Assembly: GCF_020042665.1 (NCBI RefSeq)
Contig: NZ_CP083376.1
Coordinates: 2,950,001 to 3,014,000, forward strand
Direction: 5' to 3'
DNA from: Pseudoxanthomonas sp. X-1
GTDB taxonomy: Bacteria; Pseudomonadota; Gammaproteobacteria; Xanthomonadales; Xanthomonadaceae
DNA length: 64,000 nucleotides
Shown: positions 50,197 through 59,337 of the stretch, piece by piece
Numbering within the stretch: the first letter of the stretch is position 1
How the letters are laid out: every line of letters begins with the position of its first letter
The notes under the pieces: generated by a model
Seen by the model: the letters and a program-made list of their open reading frames with translations, nothing else
Told to the model about the DNA's origin: nothing
The model's database searches: none
Position numbers and translations under genes: made by a program

Positions 50197-50356
50197 AGCC
50201 AGGAGCGAGACGCGAGGAACGGGTCGACGCGGGGATGTGCCGCCCTCCCGCTGATCCACACGCCCCGTCGCGCTCGCCCCTTCGTCGCGCCCCTCGTTTC
50301 TCGTTTTCCGCCGCCCGTTCCTGGCTCCCCACACTCTCCCCTCACTTCCCGCGCCC

Positions 50357-51088
50357 ATGAACAACTTCCCGCACGACCACATCGTCAAGAGCTACGACGA
50401 AGAGCAGCGCCGCATCGCGGCCGAGATCCTGCACATGGGCGAGATCGCCGTGGCCCAGCTGGAAGCGGCGCTGGACGTGGTCGAGCGCCGCGACGACCGC
50501 GCCGCCGAGCGCATCATCGCCAACGACGAGGCCATCGACACGCTGGAGGACAAGGTCAGCCACGACGTGATGCAGCTGGCCCTGCGCGGTCCGATGGCGC
50601 GCGATCTGCGCGTGATCCTGGCCGCGCTGCGCATCCCCAACGACATCGAGCGCATCGGCGACTACGCCTCCAACGTGGCCAAGCGCTCGATGGCGCTGAA
50701 CATGCTGCCGCCGGTGCCGCACGCCACCGGCCTGCGCTCGCTGGGCCAGCTGGCCGCCGAACTGGTGCGCGATGCCATGGCCGCCTACCGCGACCAGGAC
50801 GCGCAGCTGGCGCTGGACGTGCGCGACCGCGACGCCGAACTGGACGCGATGTACACCTCGCTGTTCCGCGAACTGCTGACCTACATGATGGAAGACCCGC
50901 GCAACATCACCTCGTGCACGCATCTGCTGTTCATGGCCAAGAACCTCGAGCGCATCGGCGACCATGCGACCAACATCGCCGAGAACGTGTGGTTCCTGGT
51001 GCAGGGCGATCATCCGCTGCCGCCGCGCGACAAGCGCGACGAGACCTCGACGACCAATATCCCGTCCGGCGGGTTTTCGCAATCCTGA
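50357..51088 (+). CDS. phoU: Phosphate transport system regulatory protein PhoU
   Basis: A 243-residue helical protein with two PhoU repeats. Each repeat carries the metal-binding motif, visible as PNDIERIGDYASNVAKR and AKNLERIGDHATNIAENV. PhoU links PstB to the PhoR sensor and represses the Pho regulon when phosphate is plentiful. It is last in the pst cluster, after a 160-bp gap without a visible terminator. phoB and phoR are not in the window. Confidence 0.95.
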   Translation: MNNFPHDHIVKSYDEEQRRIAAEILHMGEIAVAQLEAALDVVERRDDRAAERIIANDEAIDTLEDKVSHDVMQLALRGPMARDLRVILAALRIPNDIERIGDYASNVAKRSMALNMLPPVPHATGLRSLGQLAAELVRDAMAAYRDQDAQLALDVRDRDAELDAMYTSLFRELLTYMMEDPRNITSCTHLLFMAKNLERIGDHATNIAENVWFLVQGDHPLPPRDKRDETSTTNIPSGGFSQS

Positions 51089-51192
51089 CTCCCGAGTGCG
51101 GGGCGTAACGAAAATTTTTAGCGTGTTCATATTCGCCAGCGCAGGCTGCACGCGAGCCCGGAGACCCGGGCCCCCCTGCAGAGGAGAACGCC

Positions 51193-51513
51193 ATGAAACG
51201 CTTGTCCACCCTCTTCCTGGCCCTGTCGCTGGCGGCGAGCGGCACCGCGATGGCCGCTCCGCAGCATCATGGCGATCGCCATGACGACCGCCGCGGCCCG
51301 CCGCCGCCGGCGCACCGTCGTGATGGTCCGCATCACTGGAGCCGTGGCGAGCATCTGCGCCACGATCACCGCGGCGTCTACGTCCGCGACTACCGCATCC
51401 ACCACCTGCCTCCGCCGCCGCGCGGTCACCAGTGGCGCCGCGTCGACAACGACTATGTGCTGGTGGCCGTGGCCACGGGCATCATCACCAGCGTGATCGC
51501 GGCCAGTCACTGA
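51193..51513 (+). CDS. RcnB-family small periplasmic protein
   Basis: A 106-residue exported protein. The signal peptide (1-22) ends AMAAP, then comes a His/Arg/Asp/Pro-rich segment (HHGDRHDDRRGPPPP) and an RcnB-type C-terminus (PRGHQWRRVDNDYVLVAVATGIITSVI) ending in a hydrophobic helix. E. coli RcnB modulates Ni/Co efflux in the periplasm. Here the His content suggests metal binding, but no metal transporter is adjacent. RBS GAGGAGA, with its own terminator. Confidence 0.75.
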   Translation: MKRLSTLFLALSLAASGTAMAAPQHHGDRHDDRRGPPPPAHRRDGPHHWSRGEHLRHDHRGVYVRDYRIHHLPPPPRGHQWRRVDNDYVLVAVATGIITSVIAASH

Positions 51514-51541
51514 CCCGCTGGCCTCATGCGGCGATCGAAAC

Positions 51542-51570
51542 GGACGCGCCGGCGACGGCGCGTCCTTTTT
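51542..51570 (+). terminator. Terminator of the RcnB-like gene
   Basis: Stem GGACGCGCCG/CGGCGCGTCC with a 4-nt loop, followed by T5. Confidence 0.85.
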
Positions 51571-51629
51571 CATGGTCGCGAGCGCCGGGCGCGGGCGGAC
51601 GCGCGAGGCCGGTCTGCTAGGCTTTCGCG

Positions 51630-52292
51630 ATGCAAGACGCCCCCGTTCCCCCTTCCCCCGCCCCGTCCGCCGCTTCGTTCACGCCCATGGCGCGCCGCTT
51701 CCGCGGCTTCCTGCCGGTGGTGGTGGACGTGGAGACCGGCGGCTTCGACTGGAACCGCCACGCGCTGCTGGAAATCGCCGCCGTGCCGCTGGACCTGGAC
51801 GAGACCGGCCGCTTCGTCCTGGGCGAGACCGCCTGCGTGCACCTGGAGCCGGCGCCGGGGCTGGAGATCGACCCCAAGTCGCTGGAGATCACCGGCATCG
51901 TGCTCGACCATCCCTTCCGCCTGGCCAAGCCGGAGAAGGAGGCGCTGGACCACATCTTCGCGCCCGTGCGCGCGGCGGTGAAGAAGCACAACTGCCAGCG
52001 CGCGATCCTGGTCGGGCACAACGCGCATTTCGACCTGCATTTCCTCAACGCCGCGGTGGCGCGCACCCAGCACAAGCGCAATCCGTTCCATCCCTTCAGC
52101 GTGTTCGACACGGTGACCCTGGGCGGGCTGGCCTACGGGCAGACGGTGCTGGCGCGCGCGGTGCAGGCGGCCGGCATGCACTGGAACGCCGAGGAGGCGC
52201 ATTCGGCTGTCTACGACGTCGAGCAGACCGCGCGGCTGTTCTGCAACATCGCCAACCAGTGGCCGCGGACGCAAGCCGCGTCCGAATCATGA
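51630..52292 (+). CDS. rnt: Ribonuclease T
   Basis: A 220-residue DEDDh 3'-5' exoribonuclease that trims tRNA and other stable RNA 3' ends. Exo[13 protein letters not shown], Exo[14 protein letters not shown] and Exo[14 protein letters not shown] contain the acidic residues and the catalytic His. The first about 20 residues are Pro/Ala-rich and not conserved. A start at 51687 (MARRFRGF) would fit the E. coli protein better. The stop overlaps the next gene start (ATGA). Confidence 0.92.
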   Translation: MQDAPVPPSPAPSAASFTPMARRFRGFLPVVVDVETGGFDWNRHALLEIAAVPLDLDETGRFVLGETACVHLEPAPGLEIDPKSLEITGIVLDHPFRLAKPEKEALDHIFAPVRAAVKKHNCQRAILVGHNAHFDLHFLNAAVARTQHKRNPFHPFSVFDTVTLGGLAYGQTVLARAVQAAGMHWNAEEAHSAVYDVEQTARLFCNIANQWPRTQAASES

Positions 52293-52630
52293 CGCGCGAA
52301 GTCCCGCCGCCGGCTGACGCCTCGCTGCAGCCGATCATCGATGTGCTGGACGCCTTGATCCAGGTGCTGGAACAGGACGGCGATACCCACTGGAGCGCGT
52401 GGATGCGGCGCGCGAAATCCCGCCTGGCGCAAGGCGACGATCGCGGCGCGGACGACCTGCTTGGTGCCTACGGCGGCATGGGATCGTTCAACGACCTGAT
52501 CCTCGGCCAGTCGTACCAGGACGGACGCTTTGCCTGGAAACCGGGCTACGCCGACCTCAATGAGCGCTTCGACGCGTTGCGCGGCCGCGCCTGGGAACTG
52601 GCGCAAGGGATCCGGCGGCGTCGCGCCTGA
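52289..52630 (+). CDS. Conserved hypothetical protein (DUF6966-like)
   Basis: A 113-residue soluble protein coupled to rnt by an ATGA overlap. It contains [18 protein letters not shown] followed by [15 protein letters not shown], a pattern I associate with DUF6966 proteins of unknown function. The end is basic (GIRRRRA). It converges on the EamA gene 4 bp away. No function is inferred. Confidence 0.7.
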   Translation: MTREVPPPADASLQPIIDVLDALIQVLEQDGDTHWSAWMRRAKSRLAQGDDRGADDLLGAYGGMGSFNDLILGQSYQDGRFAWKPGYADLNERFDALRGRAWELAQGIRRRRA

Positions 52631-52634
52631 GTGC

Positions 52635-53525
52635 CTAGTCCGGCAGCCGCGCCGCCGGTGGCGGGGTCCGGGCGCCCAGCGTGGCGCCGGCCGAGGCCAC
52701 GATCACCGCGGCGATCGCCAGCCACTGCAGGCCCGACAGGCGCTCGTGCAGGAAAGCCAGGCCGCACAGCGCGCCGACGGCCGGTTCCAGGCTCATCAGC
52801 ATGCCGAAGGTGCGCGTGGGCAGACGGGTGAGCGCCATCATCTCCAGCGAATACGGCAGCGCCATCGACAGCAGCGCCACGCCCAGCGCCGCCGGCAGCA
52901 GCGCCGGCGCCAGCAGCCCGCTGCCGGCGTGGATCACGCCCCAGGGCACGGCCACCACCGCGGCGATGGACGACCCCAATGCGACCATGCGCGGGCCATG
53001 CCCGGCGCCGGCCTTCTGACCGAAGACGATGTACAGCGCCCAGCACACGCCGGCGCCGACCGCGCAAGCCACGCCGAACGGGTCCAGCGCCGCGTCGCGG
53101 CCCGGCCACGGCACCAGCAGCGCCAGGCCGAGCGCGGCCAACAGCGCCCACAGCAGATCCAGCGCGCGGCGCGAGCCCAGCAGCGCCAGCGCCAGCGGCC
53201 CGGTGAACTCCAGCGCCACCGCCAGGCCCAGCGGCACGGTCTGCAGGGCGAGATAGAACAGGGTGTTCATCGTGCCCAGCGACACGCCGTAGCCGACCAG
53301 CATCTTCCACGGCAGCGCGCGCCAGGGCAGCGTCCAGGGCCGGAAGGCGATCCACAGCAGCACCGTGCCGAAGCCGAGCCGCAGCGCGGTCGCGCCGGTG
53401 GCGCCGACCGCCGGGAACAGCGTCTTGGCCAGGCTCGCGCCGGCCTGGATGGACACCATCGAGGCCAGCAACAGCAGCACCGGGAACAGCACCGAGGACT
53501 TCAGCGAGGGGGACGAGGTGGACAC
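52635..53525 (-). CDS. EamA-family transporter (RhtA-like exporter)
   Basis: A 296-residue permease with ten predicted helices in two EamA repeats. It resembles RhtA: SIQAGASLAKTLFPAVGATG near the N-terminus, LALQTVPLGLAVALEFTGPL in the first repeat and SMALPYSLEMMALTRLPTRTF in the second. RhtA exports threonine and homoserine. The GTG at 53525 fits the family N-terminus; the longer open frame upstream crosses the operator region and the regulator. Divergent from an XRE-cupin regulator with paired operators between them. Confidence 0.88.
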   Translation of the reverse strand: MSTSSPSLKSSVLFPVLLLLASMVSIQAGASLAKTLFPAVGATGATALRLGFGTVLLWIAFRPWTLPWRALPWKMLVGYGVSLGTMNTLFYLALQTVPLGLAVALEFTGPLALALLGSRRALDLLWALLAALGLALLVPWPGRDAALDPFGVACAVGAGVCWALYIVFGQKAGAGHGPRMVALGSSIAAVVAVPWGVIHAGSGLLAPALLPAALGVALLSMALPYSLEMMALTRLPTRTFGMLMSLEPAVGALCGLAFLHERLSGLQWLAIAAVIVASAGATLGARTPPPAARLPD

Positions 53526-53554
53526 GAAGAGCCTGTAGTGGATGAGCGCGAGCC

Positions 53555-53572
53555 TGCGCACTATATTGCGCA
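53555..53572. promoter_or_regulatory. Operator half 1 of the EamA/XRE intergenic region
   Basis: TGCGCACTATATTGCGCA. The reverse complement recurs at 53591-53608 with one mismatch. Each site is itself nearly palindromic (GCGCA...TGCGC), the form expected for a dimeric XRE repressor. Confidence 0.75.
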
Positions 53573-53590
53573 GGATGGTCAGTCTAATGA

Positions 53591-53608
53591 CGCGCAATAT
53601 AGTGCGCA
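53591..53608. promoter_or_regulatory. Operator half 2 of the EamA/XRE intergenic region
   Basis: CGCGCAATATAGTGCGCA, the inverted partner of 53555-53572, centre-to-centre 36 bp, 17 bp before the regulator start. A minus-strand TTGCGC-17-TAGACT overlaps both sites and may be the exporter promoter. Confidence 0.75.
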
Positions 53609-53624
53609 ACCGGACGGAGTCACG

Positions 53625-54167
53625 ATGAGCGTGCTCGAACATGTGGCCGGCAATCTGCGCCGACTGCGCCAGCAGGCCGGCCTGAGCCAGCAGGCCCTGG
53701 CCGAGGCCGCCCAGGTCAGCCGGCGCATGCTGGTGGCGATCGAATCGGGCGATGCCAACGTCAGCCTCAACACCCTGGACCGCTTGGCCGCGTCGCTGGG
53801 GGTGCAGTTCGCCGACCTGCTCAAATCCGCGGCGATCGACGACCCGACGCGTGTGGATGCGCTGGCCTGGCGCGGACGCGACCCCGCCTCGCGCGGCGTG
53901 ATGCTGTCCAGCGTGCCGGCGGGCCATCAGGTCGAACTGTGGCAATGGACGCTGATGCCGGGCGAGCGCTATGCCTCGCAGGCCGATCCGGCCGGCTGGC
54001 GCGAGCTGCTGCTGGTGATCGAAGGCACGCTGACGCTGGAGAGCGTCCACGGCCTGCGCCAGTTCGCCGCTGGCGAACACCTGGTGTTCGCCAGCGATGC
54101 CGGCGACTACGCCTACCGCAACGACGGCGACGCACCGCTGCGGCTGGTGCGCAACGTGGTGTACTGA
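53625..54167 (+). CDS. XRE-family transcriptional regulator with cupin domain
   Basis: A 180-residue regulator. The N-terminal helix-turn-helix (residues 1-62) has [20 protein letters not shown] and [20 protein letters not shown]. The C-terminal cupin (about 95-178) includes [20 protein letters not shown] and [14 protein letters not shown], probably a small-ligand sensor. It is divergent from the EamA exporter and probably represses it and itself through the paired operators. The ATG at 53625 has CGGAGT upstream. The ligand is unknown; an amino acid exported by the neighbour is plausible. Confidence 0.88.
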   Translation: MSVLEHVAGNLRRLRQQAGLSQQALAEAAQVSRRMLVAIESGDANVSLNTLDRLAASLGVQFADLLKSAAIDDPTRVDALAWRGRDPASRGVMLSSVPAGHQVELWQWTLMPGERYASQADPAGWRELLLVIEGTLTLESVHGLRQFAAGEHLVFASDAGDYAYRNDGDAPLRLVRNVVY

Positions 54168-54214
54168 CGGCCGTCTTCGCATCCAGGCCACGCGCGCCGT
54201 GGCAGGCTGCTCCC

Positions 54215-54721
54215 ATGCCCGCTCAACTCCGTGCCCTGCGCGCCGACATCACCACGCTCCAGGTCGATGCCATCGTCAATGCCGCCAACAGCAGCCTGCT
54301 CGGCGGTGGCGGTGTCGATGGCGCCATCCATCGCGCCGCCGGGCCGGAACTGGTGGCAGAGTGCCGGCTGCTCGGCGGCTGCCAGACCGGGCAGGCGCGC
54401 ATCACCGCCGGCTATCGCCTGCCGGCGCGCTACGTGATCCACACCGTCGGGCCGGTCTGGCGCGGCGGCGAGCACGGCGAGGCGGCGCTGCTGGCCGACT
54501 GCTACCGCAACAGCCTGCGCCTGGCTGGCGAACGCGGCGTGGCCAGTCTCGCCTTTCCCTGCATCAGCACCGGCATCTACGGCTTCCCGCCGGCGCCTGC
54601 GGCGAAGATCGCCGTGGAGACCGTGCGCGCCGAGGCGGTCGCGTATCCAGGCCTGCGCGAGGTGCTGTTCTGCTGCTTCTCGCAGGAGGACCTGGCGCTG
54701 TACGAAGCGCTGCTGCGCTGA
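54215..54721 (+). CDS. Macro domain O-acetyl-ADP-ribose deacetylase
   Basis: A 168-residue MacroD/YmdB-type hydrolase that removes acetyl groups from O-acetyl-ADP-ribose and ADP-ribose from acidic residues. Motifs are [35 protein letters not shown] and [15 protein letters not shown], which contain the catalytic Asn and Asp and the phosphate-binding loop. Single-domain, without an ADP-ribosyltransferase or sirtuin partner nearby. Confidence 0.93.
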   Translation: MPAQLRALRADITTLQVDAIVNAANSSLLGGGGVDGAIHRAAGPELVAECRLLGGCQTGQARITAGYRLPARYVIHTVGPVWRGGEHGEAALLADCYRNSLRLAGERGVASLAFPCISTGIYGFPPAPAAKIAVETVRAEAVAYPGLREVLFCCFSQEDLALYEALLR

Positions 54722-54837
54722 CGCCTGTCACGGCGCGGGCCTGGCACCAGACCGGCAAGACCTGAGCTCGCCAAGCTCGACCCTGAAAGGCATCCACTGC
54801 CCTGCGGCCTCGGACCCACACGCCCGACAAGATCTCG

Positions 54838-54918
54838 TCATTCCCGCGCAAACGGGAATCCAGGGACTTTCGCGCGAGGAGCCCCAGGTCGCTGGGTTCC
54901 CGCCTTCGCGGGAATGCC
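54838..54918. repeat. Two facing REP-like palindromes
   Basis: CATTCCCGCGCAAACGGGAA at about 54840 and TTCCCGCCTTCGCGGGAA near 54897, separated by CCAGGGACTTTCGCGCGAGG-type sequence with CCCAGG. They are the same family as 6181-6213 and lie between convergent genes. Confidence 0.7.
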
Positions 54919-54940
54919 GAGCGCACGCGCCCCCCAGCGC

Positions 54941-57900
54941 TCAATCGTGCTCGATCCGGTCGCGGCCATTGCGCTTGGCGCGGTACAGCAGGCGGTCGGC
55001 GCGCTGGTACAGCGCGGCCGGCGCGGCGTCGCCCGGCTCCAGCATCACCAGGCCGGCGCTGAAGGTGATGGCCAGGCCGGCGACCCCGCCCCAGTCGCGG
55101 CGCGCGTGGAACAACCCGCGCAGCCGCTCGCAGGCGCGCGCGGCCTGTTCCAGCGTGGTGTCCGTGAACAGCAGGCAGAACTCCTCGCCGCCGCTGCGCG
55201 CGGCCATGTCGGCCTCGCGCTGCTGCGCGGCCAGCAGCCGCCCGACTTCGCGCAGGACCGCATCGCCGACCGTATGCGAGTGCTGGTCGTTGACGCGCTT
55301 GAAGTGGTCCACGTCGAGCATCGCCAGGCACAGCGGCTGCCCGCTGCGCCGGGCACGGGCCATTTCCTGCGCCAGCCGCTCCTCGAACGCGCGGCGGTTG
55401 GGCAGGCCGGTCAGCATGTCCTCGCGCGCCTGGCGCTCGAAGGCCTCGGCCTGCACGCGCATCTGCTGCAGCAGGTCGGTCTTTTCCTCGTCGGCCTGGC
55501 GCAGGCGCTGCGCCTGGGCCTGCAGGTCGCGCGTGCGCGCATCGACCAGCCCGGCCAGGCGCGCGGTGCGATGCCGGTAGCGGTGCATGCGATAGCGGTA
55601 CAGACCGAACAGGGCCAGCACCAGCAGCGCCGTCGCCGCGAACTGCACATCGTGGCGCTGCCACAGGAGGGGATCGACGGTGAAGCGCAGCACCGCGGGC
55701 GGATCGCTCCAGGCGCCGTCCGGATGCGCGGCCGAGACGCGCAAGGTGTAGTCGCCAGGCGGCAGCCGCGCCAGTTCGATGCTGCGCTGGTGGCCGCGGC
55801 GCACCCAGTCGCTGTCCAGGCCGTCGAGGCGGGTGCGGTACTCGGTGCGCTCGGGCATCAGATAGCTCAGGCCGACGTAGCTGACCGTCAGGCGCTGGTC
55901 GCCGTTGAGCCGCAGCGGCCGCTCGGTGCGCCAGGCCAGGGGCGCGCCGTCGCGCTGGACATCGTCGATCACCACCGGCGGCGCGGGCCGGTCGCGGAAC
56001 CACTGCATGCGCGCGGGATCGACGATGCTCACGCCGCCGGCCGTGGCGATCCACACCGTGCCGTCGCCGCGCACCACCTCGGTCGGCCCCGAGCTGCCGT
56101 TGGCCTGCGAATTGGCCATCCCGTCCATCTCGTTGAAGCTGGTCATCAGCACGCGCGGCTGCAGGCCGTCGGCGACGCGGTCCAGGCTCGCCAGGCTGGT
56201 GTACAGCACGCCGCGGTTGCTGGTGATCCACAGGCGACCGGCGTGGTCGGGCTTCAGTTCGAACACCGTGTCCACCGGCACGCCCTGCTCGCGGCCCACG
56301 CGCGCCAGGGCGCCGTTGCGCTCGCGATACAGGCCGCGGTCGGTGGCGATCCACATCGCATCGCCCAGGCGGGTGAAGCCGAACACCGTGCGCGCGCCGC
56401 CCATGGCGCCCACCGGCAGCGCCCGCACCTGCGTGCCGCGCAGCACCAGCGCGCCTTCCAGCGTGCCCATCCAGACCGCCCCGGGCTCGCTGTGGACCGC
56501 GGTGATCAGGCCGCTGGGCAGGCCGGCCACCTGCGGGCGCACCGCGCGTGCGCCGTCGATGTAGGCCAGGCCGCGCTGGGTGGCCAGCCACACCACATCG
56601 TCCGCGCCCACGCTGATCGCCCGCACCGTGCCCTGCGGCACGCCCTGCTCGGTGCCGTAGCGCGCGATCGCGCCGTGGACCGGCACGCGGTACACCCCGT
56701 CGCTGGCCGTGCCCACCCACAGCGTGCCGTCGCGCTGGCGCGCCAGGCTCAGCACCGAGGGCGGCTTGCCGGTCTGCGTGGGCAGGGCCACGGAGGTCAC
56801 ACGGCGATCGGCCTCGATCCGCTGCAGCCCCAGCGGATGGCCCACCCACATCGCGCCCTCGCCGTCCTCCAGCAGCGCGCGCACGTAGTCCGAGTCCAGG
56901 CCGTGGCGCTTGGTGATGTTGGAGAACAGGGTCTCGTGCAGGCGGAACAGGCCGCCGTTGGCGCCGATCCAGAGGCTGCCCTCGGCGTCCTCCTTCAGGC
57001 TGGTGATGCGCCCGCCCGGCAGCGGCCAGGCCGAGGTCAGGGTCTCCACGCCGTTGCGGCCGATGCGCAGCACCTCGCCGCTCTCGGTGCCGAGCCACAG
57101 CTCGCCGCGCCGGTCCTGCACCATCGAACTGGGGCGCCCGACGCGGGGCAAGACATGGCGCAGCACCAGGCGCTGGCCTTCCATCCGGTACAGATGGTCC
57201 TGCGCGACCACCCACAGCGCGCCGTCCGGCGCCAGGTAGGGCCAGGCCGCGCCGGCCGGCAGGCCGGCCTCGCGGGACACGTTGTGCAGGGTGCCGTCCT
57301 GATCGCGGCGCAGCAGGCCCTCGGTGCTGCCCACCAGGACGCGGTCCTGGGCATCGATGGCCAGGTGCGCGTAAGCCGTGCGCAGCGGCGAATCCGGCCC
57401 CGGCGTCTCATAGCGATAGCGGCCGTCCGGTTCCAGGCAGGCCAGGCCGCGGCCCTCGAACAGCATCCACAGCCGGCCGTGGCGGTCCATGGTCATCGCC
57501 GGCAGCAGCACCTCGGGCGCGTCGGCCGGACGCGGCCAGATCTTGAAGGTGCCATCGCTGCCGTAGCGGCTGATGTTGCCGCGCGAATCGCTCAGCCACA
57601 GCGCGCCGTCCGGGGCCACGTACAGGGCGCCGATGCCGTTGTCGGCCAGCGCCGGCCGGGTGCCGCGGTCGAAGGTGGTGAAGTCCAGGCCGTTGTAGCG
57701 GGTCAGGCCTTCCCAGGTGCCGAACCACAGGTAGCCATCGGGCGTCTGGGCGATGTCGCGGATCGAGTTGTGCGGTAGCCCCTCGCGCGAGGTCCACAGG
57801 TCGATGGCGTAGTCGCGCAGCGGCGGCGCCGGTGCGATCGGCGCGGCGGCCGGCACCGGCCCGGCCAGCGCCGAGAGCAGGAGGCCCAGCACGAGCAGCG

Positions 57901-57946
57901 CCCACGCCCGTGGCCAGCCGGCGCCATGCCGATGCGTCCGCCTCAT
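54941..57946 (-). CDS. Diguanylate cyclase with periplasmic Reg_prop/Y_Y_Y sensor
   Basis: A 1001-residue one-component signalling protein. A signal anchor (about 12-35) is followed by many Reg_prop (two-component propeller) repeats such as DGYLWFGTWEGLTRYNG and DGALWLSDSRGNISRYG. Next comes a Y_Y_Y domain (LPPGDYTLRVSA), a transmembrane helix (about 767-787), a coiled coil and a GGDEF domain. The active site is SGGEEFCLLF (near residue 917), with RxxD (READ) five residues before GGEEF, a complete c-di-GMP inhibitory I-site. It should make c-di-GMP in response to a periplasmic ligand. No histidine kinase domain is present. Confidence 0.92.
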   Translation of the reverse strand: MRRTHRHGAGWPRAWALLVLGLLLSALAGPVPAAAPIAPAPPLRDYAIDLWTSREGLPHNSIRDIAQTPDGYLWFGTWEGLTRYNGLDFTTFDRGTRPALADNGIGALYVAPDGALWLSDSRGNISRYGSDGTFKIWPRPADAPEVLLPAMTMDRHGRLWMLFEGRGLACLEPDGRYRYETPGPDSPLRTAYAHLAIDAQDRVLVGSTEGLLRRDQDGTLHNVSREAGLPAGAAWPYLAPDGALWVVAQDHLYRMEGQRLVLRHVLPRVGRPSSMVQDRRGELWLGTESGEVLRIGRNGVETLTSAWPLPGGRITSLKEDAEGSLWIGANGGLFRLHETLFSNITKRHGLDSDYVRALLEDGEGAMWVGHPLGLQRIEADRRVTSVALPTQTGKPPSVLSLARQRDGTLWVGTASDGVYRVPVHGAIARYGTEQGVPQGTVRAISVGADDVVWLATQRGLAYIDGARAVRPQVAGLPSGLITAVHSEPGAVWMGTLEGALVLRGTQVRALPVGAMGGARTVFGFTRLGDAMWIATDRGLYRERNGALARVGREQGVPVDTVFELKPDHAGRLWITSNRGVLYTSLASLDRVADGLQPRVLMTSFNEMDGMANSQANGSSGPTEVVRGDGTVWIATAGGVSIVDPARMQWFRDRPAPPVVIDDVQRDGAPLAWRTERPLRLNGDQRLTVSYVGLSYLMPERTEYRTRLDGLDSDWVRRGHQRSIELARLPPGDYTLRVSAAHPDGAWSDPPAVLRFTVDPLLWQRHDVQFAATALLVLALFGLYRYRMHRYRHRTARLAGLVDARTRDLQAQAQRLRQADEEKTDLLQQMRVQAEAFERQAREDMLTGLPNRRAFEERLAQEMARARRSGQPLCLAMLDVDHFKRVNDQHSHTVGDAVLREVGRLLAAQQREADMAARSGGEEFCLLFTDTTLEQAARACERLRGLFHARRDWGGVAGLAITFSAGLVMLEPGDAAPAALYQRADRLLYRAKRNGRDRIEHD

Positions 57947-57982
57947 GCGCCCCCCGCCCGCACGTGGTCCCCCTTGTCCGCC

Positions 57983-58729
57983 TCAGGCGCCGCGCTGGCG
58001 CACGGCCTCGAACAGGGTCACGCCGGTGGCGACCGAGACGTTGAGGCTTTCGATGTCGCCCGGCATCGGGATCTTCACCAGCCCGTCGCAGTGCTCGCGC
58101 GTGAGCCGGCGCATGCCGTCGCCCTCGCCGCCGAGCACCAGCGCGACATTGCCGGTCAGGTCCAGTGCGTACAGCGAGTTCTCCGCCTCGCCGGCCAGGC
58201 CGTAGATCCACACGCCGGCCTTCTGGATCTCGCGCAGCGTGCGCGCCAGGTTGGTCACGGCGATCACCGGGATGCGGTCGGCGGCACCGGCCGAGGTCTT
58301 GCGCACGGTGGCGTTCAGGCCGACCGACTTGTCCTTGGGGATGACCACCGCCGTGACCCCGGCCGCGGCCGCGCTGCGCAGGCAGGCGCCGAGGTTGTGG
58401 GGGTCCTGCACGCCGTCGAGCACCAGCAGCAGCGCGCGGCCCTGAGCCCCCTCGATCAGGCCGGGCAGCTCGCCCTCGTCCCAGGTGCGCGCGGCGGCGT
58501 AACGCGCGGCCACGCCCTGGTGGCGCACCTGGCCGCCGACGCCGTCCAGCGCCTGGGTGGTGACCCGGCGCACGTCGATGCCCTTGCGGCGCGCGTTCTC
58601 CTCGATTTCGATCAGGCGCGCGTTCTTGCTGCCGCCATCGATCAGCACTTCGCGCACGTGGTCGGCGTCGTTGTCGATGGCCGAGGCGACGGCGTTGACG
58701 CCGACGATCCATTGGTTCTGTTTGCTCAT
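57983..58729 (-). CDS. rlmB: 23S rRNA (guanosine-2'-O-)-methyltransferase RlmB
   Basis: A 248-residue SpoU-class methyltransferase modifying G2251 of 23S rRNA. The N-terminal substrate-binding domain begins WIVGVNAVASAI. SpoU motifs follow: LVLDGVQDPHNLGACLRSA, ALVLGGEGDGMRRLTRE and IPMPGDIESLNVSVATGVT. The ATG at 58729 fits the family. Followed 36 bp downstream by the start of the GGDEF gene on the same strand. Confidence 0.95.
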   Translation of the reverse strand: MSKQNQWIVGVNAVASAIDNDADHVREVLIDGGSKNARLIEIEENARRKGIDVRRVTTQALDGVGGQVRHQGVAARYAAARTWDEGELPGLIEGAQGRALLLVLDGVQDPHNLGACLRSAAAAGVTAVVIPKDKSVGLNATVRKTSAGAADRIPVIAVTNLARTLREIQKAGVWIYGLAGEAENSLYALDLTGNVALVLGGEGDGMRRLTREHCDGLVKIPMPGDIESLNVSVATGVTLFEAVRQRGA

Positions 58730-58871
58730 GGGGGGAACGTCTTGAGGAATCGGCTTGCTTGGGACGGGACGCGGGGCTTGCGGCTCTGGAACGGGGCGAT
58801 GCGGTGGCGCGATGCAGGGAGGCCATCAGCCCCCGCGTGTACTCCTGGATCCGGATCCCTGGCCCGTCAGG

Positions 58872-59321
58872 TCAGAGATCGCGGTCAGGATGCTGGAACG
58901 AGACGATGCGCGACAGGAACTCCAGCGACTCGGCGTCCTGTTCGGTGCGACGCGTCGGCAGTCCATGCAGCGCATCGACGAACGGCAGCCGACCTTCCAC
59001 GCCGTACTGGATGCGCGGCGGGAATAGCGCCGGGGTGTCGAACGCGCCGGCCGCCAGCGCCACGCCATCGGGCGCCTCGTAGGTCAGCGGCGTGCCGCAC
59101 TGGTTGCAGAAGCCGCGTTCCACCAGGTTGGAGGAGGCAAAGCGCGTGGGCTGCCCCCGCGTCCAGGTCAGGGTGGCGCCGCGCGTGGACACCAGCGGCG
59201 CGTAATACGCACCGAAGGCCTTCTGGCACATGCGGCAGTGGCAGATCGAGGCGTCCTCCAGCGTGCCGCTGACGTGGAAGCGCACCGCACCGCACTGACA
59301 CCCGCCGCTGTACTCGCCCAT
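58872..59321 (-). CDS. GFA family (glutathione-dependent formaldehyde-activating-like) protein
   Basis: A 149-residue zinc-binding protein of the CENP-V/GFA fold. Cysteine pattern: GGCQCGAVRF, CHCRMCQKAFGAYYAPLV and FCNQCGTPLTYE, the ligands for two zinc ions. Family members were first linked to formaldehyde-glutathione chemistry, but most have unknown function. It begins 16 bp downstream of the rnr stop on the same strand. Confidence 0.9.
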   Translation of the reverse strand: MGEYSGGCQCGAVRFHVSGTLEDASICHCRMCQKAFGAYYAPLVSTRGATLTWTRGQPTRFASSNLVERGFCNQCGTPLTYEAPDGVALAAGAFDTPALFPPRIQYGVEGRLPFVDALHGLPTRRTEQDAESLEFLSRIVSFQHPDRDL

Positions 59322-59337
59322 CGCCCGCCGCCCCCGC

